Assembly: GCA_021767525.1 (NCBI GenBank)
Contig: JAASTF010000202.1
Span: forward strand, 1-5,988
DNA length: 5,988 bases
Reading direction: 5' to 3'
Source: Paracoccaceae bacterium
GTDB taxonomy: Bacteria; Pseudomonadota; Alphaproteobacteria; Rhodobacterales; Rhodobacteraceae
The notes under the pieces: model-generated
Database searches by the model: none
The model's input: only the letters and a program-made list of their open reading frames with translations
What the model was told of the DNA's origin: nothing
Translations under genes and position numbers: made by a program
Shown here: positions 1 to 5,187 of the stretch, one piece after another
Numbering within the stretch: the first letter of the stretch is position 1
Layout of the letters: each line of letters starts with the position of its first letter

Positions 1-1
1 C

Positions 2-460
2 GTGTCGGACGATATCGCCGGCGTTCAGGGCGAATCCGCCGCCGAAGCCGCGCGCGAGCCCGTCCGTGACGAGCTGGGCCGGTCTTATGCCACCGGCAAG
101 CGGAAGGATGCGGTGGCCCGCGTCTGGATCAAGCCGGGTTCGGGCAAGGTGACCGTGAACGGCAAGGAAATGAACGCCTATTTCGCGCGTCCGGTGCTGC
201 AGATGATCCTGCGCCAGCCGTTCGAGGTGGCCGGTGTCGAAGACCAGTTCGACGTGATGGCGACCGTCAAGGGCGGTGGCCTGTCGGGCCAGGCCGGTGC
301 GGTCAAGCACGGCATCAGCCAGGCGCTGCAGCTTTACGATCCGTCGCTGCGCGCACCGCTGAAGGCCGCAGGTTTCCTGACCCGCGACAGCCGCGTGGTG
401 GAACGGAAGAAATACGGCCGCCGCAAGGCCCGCCGCAGCTTCCAGTTCTCGAAGCGTTAA
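2..460 (+). CDS. rpsI: 30S ribosomal protein S9
   Basis: This is protein S9 of the small ribosomal subunit, whose basic C-terminal tail reaches toward the P-site tRNA. The family signature is visible at residues 91-109 (GGGLSGQAGAVKHGISQAL), a SYATGKRKDAVARVW segment opens the folded core at 28-42, and the protein ends in the expected Arg/Lys-rich tail (KKYGRRKARRSFQFSKR). Residues 1-25 form the acidic, Ala/Glu-rich extension that I associate with alphaproteobacterial S9. The frame begins with GTG at 2-4, giving 152 residues, close to the usual 150-165 for these bacteria. Because only one base lies upstream, the start cannot be confirmed: a ribosome binding site or an earlier start could lie outside the window. 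The gene is normally the second of an rplM-rpsI pair, and rplM would lie just beyond the left edge. A strong terminator follows 20 bases after the TAA stop. Confidence 0.97.
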   Translation: MSDDIAGVQGESAAEAAREPVRDELGRSYATGKRKDAVARVWIKPGSGKVTVNGKEMNAYFARPVLQMILRQPFEVAGVEDQFDVMATVKGGGLSGQAGAVKHGISQALQLYDPSLRAPLKAAGFLTRDSRVVERKKYGRRKARRSFQFSKR

Positions 461-480
461 GCCGCCTTTACATGGTTACG

Positions 481-509
481 AAAGGGCCGCCCGGTTGGGC
501 GGCCCTTTT
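481..509 (+). terminator. rho-independent terminator of rpsI
   Basis: A perfect 12-base-pair stem (AAAGGGCCGCCC at 481-492 with GGGCGGCCCTTT at 497-508) closes a four-base GGTT loop and ends in a short run of T. It starts 20 bases after the rpsI stop codon, so it almost certainly ends the rplM-rpsI transcript. The A-rich 5' arm would pair with the T run, so it may also work in the other direction and limit read-through from the converging regulator gene. Confidence 0.9.
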
Positions 510-668
510 GCGTTTTCCGCGCTGGCACGGGGGGAATGGCGGTCTGGGTGCCAGGGAGCTGGCTGCGGCGCGTGGCAAGCGGTGCGTCGATGGGGTGTCG
601 GTGCGCCTTGCGCCCCGGAGCGTCGCCCGGCCGGAACGGCCGGCCAGGGCCGCGCGGGGCCCAGACGC

Positions 669-698
669 AAAAAAGGGCTGCGCCCGTGCCGGGCGCAG
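669..698 (-). terminator. candidate terminator of the ppk2-tetR unit
   Basis: Read on the - strand, CTGCGCCC, a five-base loop and GGGCGCAG form a perfect 8-base-pair stem (678-685 with 691-698), followed by CCC and then six T (complement of 669-674). It lies about 80 bases after the TetR stop codon and faces the right way to end that transcript. The three C between stem and T run make it less than ideal. The next downstream gene on this strand lies outside the window, which fits transcription ending here. Confidence 0.65.
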
Positions 699-700
699 GC

Positions 701-765
701 AGGATATCTCGGGCCCTGCGGGCCCTCGGGTGCCTCCGGCGGGGATATTTGTGGAGAGAGGAAGT
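701..765. repeat. candidate Rhodobacterales-type intergenic tail repeat
   Basis: Just beyond the TetR stop codon lies a segment with ATATC at 704-708 and its complement GATAT at 744-748 enclosing a GGGCCC-TGC-GGGCCC palindrome (711-725), a GCCTCCGGCGGGGATATTT block (732-750) and then a purine-rich stretch (751-765). From memory, similar blocks of the form CCTCCGGCGGGnnTATTT followed by purines are common just downstream of genes in Rhodobacter and Roseobacter genomes. There is only one copy in this window, so its repeat status is recall and inference, not observation. Confidence 0.35.
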
Positions 766-777
766 GCGGGGCGCGGT

Positions 778-1395
778 CTAGTCGTCGGCGGGGATGAGGC
801 CCAGCCCGCGCAGGTAGACGCCGATGGCGGATTCCAACAGCTCGTCGGGCGGGAACGGGCTGGCGCGGCCGGGCGAGTTGCGCGCGAAAAGCTCGACCAC
901 CCCGTGGCTGAGCGCCCAGATATGGGCCGAGAACATCGCCGCGGGCGGGCGTTTTTCAGGCGGGATGTGTTGGCTGAGGTCGGCGGCGGCGCGTTCGAGC
1001 ACGTCCCAGGCCCGGCGCGCCACGGCGGCCAGTTCGGGGGTGCGGTTGACGCTGATGCCGCTTTCGAACATCGCGATATAGTGGCCGGGATATTTGCGCG
1101 CGAAGGCGAGATAGGCGCGGCCTGTTGCCTCGAACGCGGCGAGGGCCGAGGGCTGGCCGGATTGATAGGCGTAATCCATCAGGTCGGCGAAAACCTCGTA
1201 GCCCTGGTGTGCAGCCTCGGCGATCAGGTCTTCGCGGCCTTCGAAATGGCGATAGACGGCTGCCGGGGTGACGCCTGCGCGCTTGGCGGCCTCGGATAGG
1301 GTAAAGCCGGTGGGGCCCTTTTCCTCGATCAGGGCAAGGGCGCTTTCGACCAGCGCCTGGCGCAGATTGCCGTGGTGATAGCCGCGTTTAGCCAT
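778..1395 (-). CDS. TetR/AcrR-family transcriptional regulator with WHG-type C-terminal domain
   Basis: The 205-residue protein has the size and layout of a TetR repressor. Residues 6-60 form the DNA-binding domain: YHHGNLRQAL opens helix 1, and the helix-turn-helix lies at about 32-51 (TLSEAAKRAGVTPAAVYRHF). The C-terminal ligand and dimer domain carries a Trp...His-Gly pattern (W160, H164, G165 in IWALSHGVVELF), which marks the WHG class. The ligand is unknown. I chose the ATG at 1393-1395, where family homology begins. An ATG 69 bases further upstream is in frame but adds a basic, low-complexity leader lying inside ppk2. The chosen start overlaps the ppk2 stop by 8 bases (ATGGCTAA), so the two genes are very likely co-transcribed and may be translationally coupled. 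No strong ribosome binding site precedes it (only GGATTGTGGG). It probably represses its own operon through the inverted repeat upstream of ppk2. Confidence 0.9.
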   Translation of the reverse strand: MAKRGYHHGNLRQALVESALALIEEKGPTGFTLSEAAKRAGVTPAAVYRHFEGREDLIAEAAHQGYEVFADLMDYAYQSGQPSALAAFEATGRAYLAFARKYPGHYIAMFESGISVNRTPELAAVARRAWDVLERAAADLSQHIPPEKRPPAAMFSAHIWALSHGVVELFARNSPGRASPFPPDELLESAIGVYLRGLGLIPADD

Positions 1396-2257
1396 CCCAC
1401 AATCCCGGGCCGCCGCAGATCTGGCCGTCGATCGGCCCGATTGCGGCGGCATCCTTGCGGTCATAGGGCAGGGCGTGCAGCACGGTGCGGATGGCGGCGA
1501 GCCGCGCGCGTTTCTTGTCGTCCGAGCGGATCACCGTCCAGGGTGCGTGATCGGTATGGCTGCGCGCCAGGGTTTCGCGGATCGCGTCGGAATAGGCCTC
1601 CCATTTCTTCAGGCCCTCGACATCGATCCAGCTGAGTTTCCACTGTTTCAGCGGGTCGTTTTCGCGTTTCAGAAAGCGCTGGAGCTGTTCGGCGCGGCCC
1701 ACGTTCAGCCAGAACTTGAAAAGGTGGATGCCTTCGTCGACCAGCATCTTTTCGAAATCGGGCACCTGGGCGAAGAAATGCGCGCGCTGCTGAGGCGTGC
1801 AAAAGCCGAACACGTGCTCGACCACGCCACGGTTGTACCAGCTGCGATCGTAGAACACGAGTTCGCCGCCCGAGGGCAGGTGATCGACATAGCGCTGGAA
1901 ATACCATTGCGTCGCTTCGGTTTCGGTGGGTTTCGACAGCGCGACCACGCGCGCGCCGCGCGGGTTGAGGTTTTCGCGGAAGCGTTTGATCGTGCCGCCC
2001 TTGCCGGCGGCGTCGCGGCCTTCGAAGACGCAGGCGATGCGCGCGCCGGTTTCGCGGGCCCAGTGCTGCAGCTTGACCAGCTCGATCTGCAGGCGCTTCA
2101 TGTCGCGGTCGTAGTGCTTGCCCTTCATCCGTTCGGAATGGGGGTAATCGGGGTTCAGGATGTCATCCTTGTCGGCGCGGGCGATGGCGTCGCGGATGGG
2201 TTTGGGGGCCTCGTTTGCGTAAAAGGCGCTGATCGCCCCGTCGAATGGCAGCTCCAT
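1388..2257 (-). CDS. ppk2: polyphosphate kinase 2, class I single-domain
   Basis: This cytoplasmic enzyme transfers phosphate between inorganic polyphosphate and nucleotides. Single-domain class I members mainly phosphorylate ADP or GDP using polyphosphate. The 289 residues match the usual length of about 290-300. After a variable N-terminus, MKGKHYDRDMKRLQIELVKLQ (44-64) is the typical lead-in. The P-loop is GRDAAGKGG at 80-88 with Lys86, the Walker B strand is ELVFYDRSWYNR at 132-143 with Asp137, and the Arg/Lys-rich lid is around 197-210 (KRENDPLKQWKLSW). The end, AAIGPIDGQICGGPGLWDG, resembles rhizobial class I enzymes as I recall them. The start is supported by a good AAGGAG site six bases before the ATG. 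The gene leads a probable two-gene operon with the TetR regulator, with a candidate promoter and operator at 2282-2314. No key residue is missing. Confidence 0.95.
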   Translation of the reverse strand: MELPFDGAISAFYANEAPKPIRDAIARADKDDILNPDYPHSERMKGKHYDRDMKRLQIELVKLQHWARETGARIACVFEGRDAAGKGGTIKRFRENLNPRGARVVALSKPTETEATQWYFQRYVDHLPSGGELVFYDRSWYNRGVVEHVFGFCTPQQRAHFFAQVPDFEKMLVDEGIHLFKFWLNVGRAEQLQRFLKRENDPLKQWKLSWIDVEGLKKWEAYSDAIRETLARSHTDHAPWTVIRSDDKKRARLAAIRTVLHALPYDRKDAAAIGPIDGQICGGPGLWDG

Positions 2258-2263
2258 CGGCCT

Positions 2264-2269
2264 CTCCTT
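2264..2269 (-). promoter_or_regulatory. ribosome binding site of ppk2
   Basis: AAGGAG on the - strand (CTCCTT on +) lies six bases before the ATG at 2255-2257. It is the best Shine-Dalgarno match in the window and fixes the ppk2 start. Confidence 0.85.
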
Positions 2270-2281
2270 CTTTTTCGGGGC

Positions 2282-2310
2282 ACTATGGGATGTTAAGCCG
2301 TTTAACGCAA
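2282..2310 (-). promoter_or_regulatory. candidate promoter of ppk2-tetR
   Basis: On the - strand a TTGCGT box (2305-2310) is separated by exactly 17 bases from a CATAGT box (2282-2287), at roughly the right distance before the ppk2 start to leave a short leader of some 18 bases. The matches to the sigma-70 consensus are modest (3 of 6 and 4 of 6). Support comes mainly from the spacing, the locally AT-richer composition of this 69-base gap and the inverted repeat in the spacer. Confidence 0.45.
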
Positions 2311-2314
2311 ACGG
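2292..2314. promoter_or_regulatory. candidate TetR operator (overlapping inverted repeats)
   Basis: GTTAA and TTAAC (2292-2296 and 2302-2306) form a perfect inverted repeat around GCCGT. A second repeat, CCGTTT/AAACGG (2298-2303 and 2309-2314), overlaps it. The first repeat sits inside the -35/-10 spacer of the candidate ppk2 promoter, a common place for TetR-family operators, and the second covers the -35 box. Assigning it to the TetR protein encoded downstream is inference from co-location. Confidence 0.4.
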
Positions 2315-2326
2315 GATTGCGCGGTG

Positions 2327-3322
2327 TCAGGGGCGCAGGCGCGCGCGGGTTGCGGCGCGGTGGATGGCCTGTTCGACGGCGTCGGGTGCGGCGTGGTGGG
2401 GCATGTGGCCCACGCCCTGCAGGCGGGTCAGGTTGGCACCGGGGATCTGGCGGGCCAGCGGCTCGGAATGGATTCGCAGCGGCACGGTGTCGTCTTCGGT
2501 GCCGTGCACGATTTCCACCGGCATGGGCAGGCTGGGATAATGTGCGGACATTTCCACCACATGCGGGCGGAGTGTGTTGACCTGGCGGGCATTGGCGCGG
2601 AACGACTCGCGCCGCAGGGTAAGCCCCGCGCCGATATAGCGGGCATAGCCGGGCGGCACCGGGTCGGGGCCGAAGATGCCCGCCAGCGCGTCGTCGACGC
2701 GGCCATAGGGCGACCAGGCGGTGACCAGCGGCGCCAAGAGCGCGCCGCCCCAGGACGAGCCCATGACACGATACATCGGCCCCAAGCCACCGGGCCAGGG
2801 GTTCGAGGCGCCCGCGACGACGATCAGCCCGGCGGTTTCGTCGGGGCGTTCCAGCCCCCAGGCCAGCGCCACCGCGCCGCCATAGGAATGGCCCAGCACC
2901 AGCGGGTTTTCGACGCCCAGCCGGTCGGCGGCGGCCTGCAACAGCCGCGCCTGCGACCGGGGGCTTTCGCCGCGTGGATCCCAAGGGCCGAAGCGGTCGG
3001 CGCGTTCGGTCCAGCCCAGGCCGGGCCGGTCGAAGGCGATCACGCGGTAGTCGTCTTTCAGCCGATCCACGAAGGAAAAGGTGAAATCGCGGGTGTTGCC
3101 GCTGGCGCCATGCAGCAGCACCAGGTCGGGGCCCGACCCTTCGACATGGGCGTGGACGATGCGGCCCTCGACCTCGATCAGCTGGCCGGTGGGGGGATAC
3201 CGCGCCTCGGCCGCGGCCTCGCGCAGGTCGGCGCGGCGGTCGACCACGACGCCGCAGCCCGCCAAAACCGCGATGGTCAGGGCGGCGCCGATCATCCTAG
3301 CTGCCGATTTGCGCGATATCAT
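2327..3322 (-). CDS. alpha/beta hydrolase, predicted lipoprotein
   Basis: This is an alpha/beta-hydrolase-fold protein of 331 residues with an intact catalytic set: the oxyanion HGASG at 71-75, a FDRPGLGWTE strand at 97-106, the nucleophile elbow GHSYGG with Ser146, the acid in HGTEDDTVP (probably Asp277) and the base His306 in GVGHMPHH. The N-terminus is a lipoprotein signal: Arg4, Lys5 and Arg9, then a hydrophobic stretch and the lipobox LAGC with Cys23, so the enzyme is probably anchored in the cell envelope facing the periplasm. The substrate cannot be told; esterase, epoxide hydrolase and dehalogenase relatives share this fold. I chose the ATG at 3320-3322 because the alternative at 3293-3295, one base after the metA stop, would remove the positive n-region of the signal. 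The chosen start overlaps the end of metA by 26 bases. Neither start has a good ribosome binding site, so translation probably depends on coupling to metA. Confidence 0.88.
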   Translation of the reverse strand: MISRKSAARMIGAALTIAVLAGCGVVVDRRADLREAAAEARYPPTGQLIEVEGRIVHAHVEGSGPDLVLLHGASGNTRDFTFSFVDRLKDDYRVIAFDRPGLGWTERADRFGPWDPRGESPRSQARLLQAAADRLGVENPLVLGHSYGGAVALAWGLERPDETAGLIVVAGASNPWPGGLGPMYRVMGSSWGGALLAPLVTAWSPYGRVDDALAGIFGPDPVPPGYARYIGAGLTLRRESFRANARQVNTLRPHVVEMSAHYPSLPMPVEIVHGTEDDTVPLRIHSEPLARQIPGANLTRLQGVGHMPHHAAPDAVEQAIHRAATRARLRP

Positions 3323-4220
3323 ATGGCGTTGTCTGGTAAATCACGTTGATCCAGTTGCCATATAGAAGATGGGCGTGCGATCTCCAGCGGTTCTGTGGCG
3401 GTTTCGCGGGATCGTCATCGGGGTAATAGTTCGCGGGCACGTTGATCGGCTCGCCGCGGTCCACGTCGCGGTCGTATTCTTCTTTCAGCGTGTTGCTGTC
3501 ATATTCCAGGTGGTTGAAGATATAGAGCGCGCGATGACCGGGATCCTCTACCAGGCAGGGGCCGACTTCGTCGCTGCCCAAAAGGGTGGTCAGGCCCGGC
3601 ACCGCGTCGATGTCGGATTGGCGCACCTCGGTCCAGCGGCTGACGGGGATCACGCAATCGTCGGAGAACCCGCGCAGATAGGGCGAGGTGGGCGCCAGGT
3701 TGCGGTGTCGGAAACAGCCGAACGCCTTGTGATCCAGCATGTGCTTGGGCACGCCGTTCAGGTAGTGGATCATCGCCATGCCGCCCCAGCAGACGCCGAA
3801 GGTGGAATGCACATGGGTCTGCGTCCAGTCGAAGACGCGGGTCAGTTCTTCCCAATAGGTCACGTCCTGAAACGGCAGATGCTCGATCGGGGCGCCGGTG
3901 ATGATCAGCCCGTCGAATTTCTCGCCCGTTTCTGCCACTTCGGCAAAGGGGCGATAGAACGCCTCCATATGCTCGGCGGCGGTGTTGCGGGTGGCGTGTT
4001 CGGTCATGCGGATCAGCGACAGCTCGATCTGCAAGGGCGTCGCGCCGATCAGCCGGGCGAACTGGTTTTCCGTCTGGATCTTTTTCGGCATCAGGTTCAG
4101 CAGGCCGATGCGCAGCGGGCGGATATCCTGGCGGGCGGCGGCATCCTCGGACATGACCATCACCCCCTCGCGCGTCAGCACGTCGAAGGCAGGCAGATCG
4201 GAGGGCAGCTTGATGGGCAT
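3297..4220 (-). CDS. metA: homoserine O-acyltransferase MetA, probably O-acetyltransferase
   Basis: MetA acylates the hydroxyl of L-homoserine, the committed step of methionine synthesis. The 307 residues match the family length. The N-terminus MPIKLPSDLPA and the NLMPKKIQTENQF block (42-54) are characteristic. The catalytic Cys144 lies in FGVCWGG, and His237 and Glu239 lie in FNHLEYD, equivalent to Cys142, His235 and Glu237 of the E. coli enzyme. In TGAPIEH the residue aligned with position 111 of E. coli MetA is Glu113. Characterised MetA enzymes with Glu here use acetyl-CoA, and those with Gly (E. coli) use succinyl-CoA, so the product is probably O-acetylhomoserine despite the frequent label 'succinyltransferase'. 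The ATG start is fixed by the conserved N-terminus, although only a weak GGAA precedes it. The 45-base gap to the upstream gene suggests one operon with the kinase-like gene and the hydrolase. Confidence 0.96.
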   Translation of the reverse strand: MPIKLPSDLPAFDVLTREGVMVMSEDAAARQDIRPLRIGLLNLMPKKIQTENQFARLIGATPLQIELSLIRMTEHATRNTAAEHMEAFYRPFAEVAETGEKFDGLIITGAPIEHLPFQDVTYWEELTRVFDWTQTHVHSTFGVCWGGMAMIHYLNGVPKHMLDHKAFGCFRHRNLAPTSPYLRGFSDDCVIPVSRWTEVRQSDIDAVPGLTTLLGSDEVGPCLVEDPGHRALYIFNHLEYDSNTLKEEYDRDVDRGEPINVPANYYPDDDPAKPPQNRWRSHAHLLYGNWINVIYQTTPYDIAQIGS

Positions 4221-4265
4221 CTGTCAGGGTTCCGGGCTTGGGAGGTGGGTTAGATAGGCGCGGCC

Positions 4266-5126
4266 TCAGCGGGCGGCAAGCGTGTCGGCGATCAGCCGGT
4301 CGAAATCGGCCGCCGTTCTGACCTGGGCGATGTCGTCGGCGGCGACGGTCAGGCCCCAGCGGTCGGCCATCTTTTCATAGCGCGGCTGGCGATGGGCCAG
4401 CGCCTGTGCATAGGTCCAGCGGATGAAGGCATCGGGATCAACCTTGTCCTCTGACACGTTGTTTTCGCGCAGGTATTCGTGCCAGACCCGGTCCAGGAAC
4501 TCGGGCTGATACGACATCGGCTTGGGCGCGCGGTCGAACCGGCGGATCAGCTCGGCGGTGTGGGCGTCGTCGCCCTTGATCCAGACCATCAGCGTGTTCT
4601 GCGCCAGTTCCGTCATCACCGGGTCGTTCGCGTCGTCGGGATCGACCCATTCGCAGATCGACCCGCCCGTGTCGCAGACGAAATGCGGATAGCCATAAAG
4701 CCGCTCGGCGCGCTCGATGAAATAGGCGGTGTCCATCAGGGCGTGGATCTCGGCGGTGCGGAACTGCGCCTGGCGGCGGGTGTATTCGTCATAGGCCAGC
4801 CCGCCCTTGGCCGGATCGCCCGGCTTGCCCAGGTAGGTCGACACGGGCGCCAGGTTCTCGAACGTGATGTTCGAGCCGATATAGATCGAATCCGTCATCA
4901 GCAGATCGCGCAGGAACGGCACCTGCATGGCGTGCGCCTTGGCGTTGTCGGCGATGTATTCGCCCATGTAGCGGGTGCCGATGCGGTAATCGATGGAATA
5001 GTGAAACCAGTCGCCGCTGTCGCGCAGCATCCTGGACACATGGGTTTTGCCCAGGCCCGACATGGCAAAGAAAAGCACCCGCTTGCGCGGCGCGCGCAGC
5101 CAGTCGTCGGCGGATGAATACAGCAT
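4266..5126 (-). CDS. P-loop ATPase/kinase-like protein of unknown function
   Basis: I recognise this as a conserved Rhodobacterales 'ATPase' but know of no assigned function. A P-loop lies at 21-28 (AMSGLGKT), where the usual first Gly is Ala21; Lys27 and Thr28 are intact. Asp46 in YSIDYRIGTRY follows the P-loop Lys by 19 residues, the spacing of the substrate-binding Asp in shikimate kinase. Further on are FVCDTGGSICEW (149-160), recalling the TGGGS motif of that family, a strand MVWIKG (180-185), an Arg-rich lid-like stretch (195-206) and HRQPRYEKMAD (245-255), closely like the RxPxYxxxA motif near the end of shikimate kinases. Residues 57-145 are an insertion relative to that fold. At 286 residues it is far longer than shikimate kinase (about 170), so I infer a small-molecule kinase fold of unknown substrate. 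No signal peptide or membrane segment is seen. AAGGGA at 5135-5140 supports the ATG start. metA follows after 45 bases. Confidence 0.8.
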   Translation of the reverse strand: MLYSSADDWLRAPRKRVLFFAMSGLGKTHVSRMLRDSGDWFHYSIDYRIGTRYMGEYIADNAKAHAMQVPFLRDLLMTDSIYIGSNITFENLAPVSTYLGKPGDPAKGGLAYDEYTRRQAQFRTAEIHALMDTAYFIERAERLYGYPHFVCDTGGSICEWVDPDDANDPVMTELAQNTLMVWIKGDDAHTAELIRRFDRAPKPMSYQPEFLDRVWHEYLRENNVSEDKVDPDAFIRWTYAQALAHRQPRYEKMADRWGLTVAADDIAQVRTAADFDRLIADTLAAR

Positions 5127-5134
5127 GGCCCGGT

Positions 5135-5140
5135 TCCCTT
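5135..5140 (-). promoter_or_regulatory. ribosome binding site of the P-loop protein gene
   Basis: AAGGGA on the - strand ends eight bases before the ATG at 5124-5126, an acceptable Shine-Dalgarno match and spacing that supports this start. Confidence 0.6.
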
Positions 5141-5155
5141 TTCAGCCTTTCGTCC

Positions 5156-5184
5156 CTGTTAGCGGCAGGCAGGCGGGCGGTCAA
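5156..5184 (-). promoter_or_regulatory. candidate promoter of the P-loop gene - metA - hydrolase unit
   Basis: On the - strand TTGACC (5179-5184) matches the sigma-70 -35 box at five of six positions. After exactly 17 bases comes TAACAG (5156-5161), a weak -10 box with three of six matches. It lies in the 61-base gap after the transporter's stop codon and would give a leader of roughly 20-25 bases. The spacer contains a short GCCT tandem. If real, metA and its neighbours can be transcribed independently of the transporter. Confidence 0.4.
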
Positions 5185-5187
5185 ACG

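Larger units (their letters stand above)
510..777. other. convergent intergenic region, hairpin-rich, no gene recognised
   Basis: This stretch separates the ends of two converging genes. I see no convincing coding region: the short open frames here have no recognisable protein and shift freely among frames. It contains several short GC-rich inverted repeats: GCCAG/CTGGC at 550-554/559-563, GCGC/GCGC at 603-606/610-613, CCGGCCG/CGGCCGG around a GAA loop at 627-633/637-643, an 8-base-pair stem at 678-698 annotated separately as a terminator, and two copies of GGGCCC at 711-716 and 720-725. Some of these are expected by chance in DNA this rich in G and C. Whether 510-668 is a repeat family, a small RNA or plain spacer cannot be decided from this window. 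Confidence 0.6.

Noticed and set aside
476..670. A 64-residue - strand frame in the convergent gap
   Set aside because: It reads through the rpsI terminator hairpin, is Pro/Arg/Ala-rich and lacks a clear ribosome binding site or recognisable domain. It is best explained as chance in GC-rich DNA.
472..1299. A 275-residue + strand frame crossing the rpsI terminator and running through tetR
   Set aside because: It begins next to the terminator hairpin, runs antisense to most of tetR, and its translation has no recognisable family content.
1396..1464. A longer N-terminus for the TetR regulator starting at 1464
   Set aside because: The additional 23 residues lie within the ppk2 coding region, are not TetR-like, and would require a 77-base overlap. 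The ATG at 1395 immediately precedes the conserved YHHGNLRQAL segment.
4221..4265. A possible terminator between the kinase-like gene and metA
   Set aside because: No inverted repeat followed by a T run is present on the - strand, so I treat the two genes as co-transcribed.
1475..5117. Long + strand open frames (for example 1475-2296, 2324-3349, 3369-4253, 4479-5117) opposite the - strand genes
   Set aside because: They lie antisense to genes with clear family motifs, have low-complexity Gly/Ala/Arg/His/Gln-rich translations and no recognisable domains. They are expected where high G+C removes stop codons from the opposite strand.
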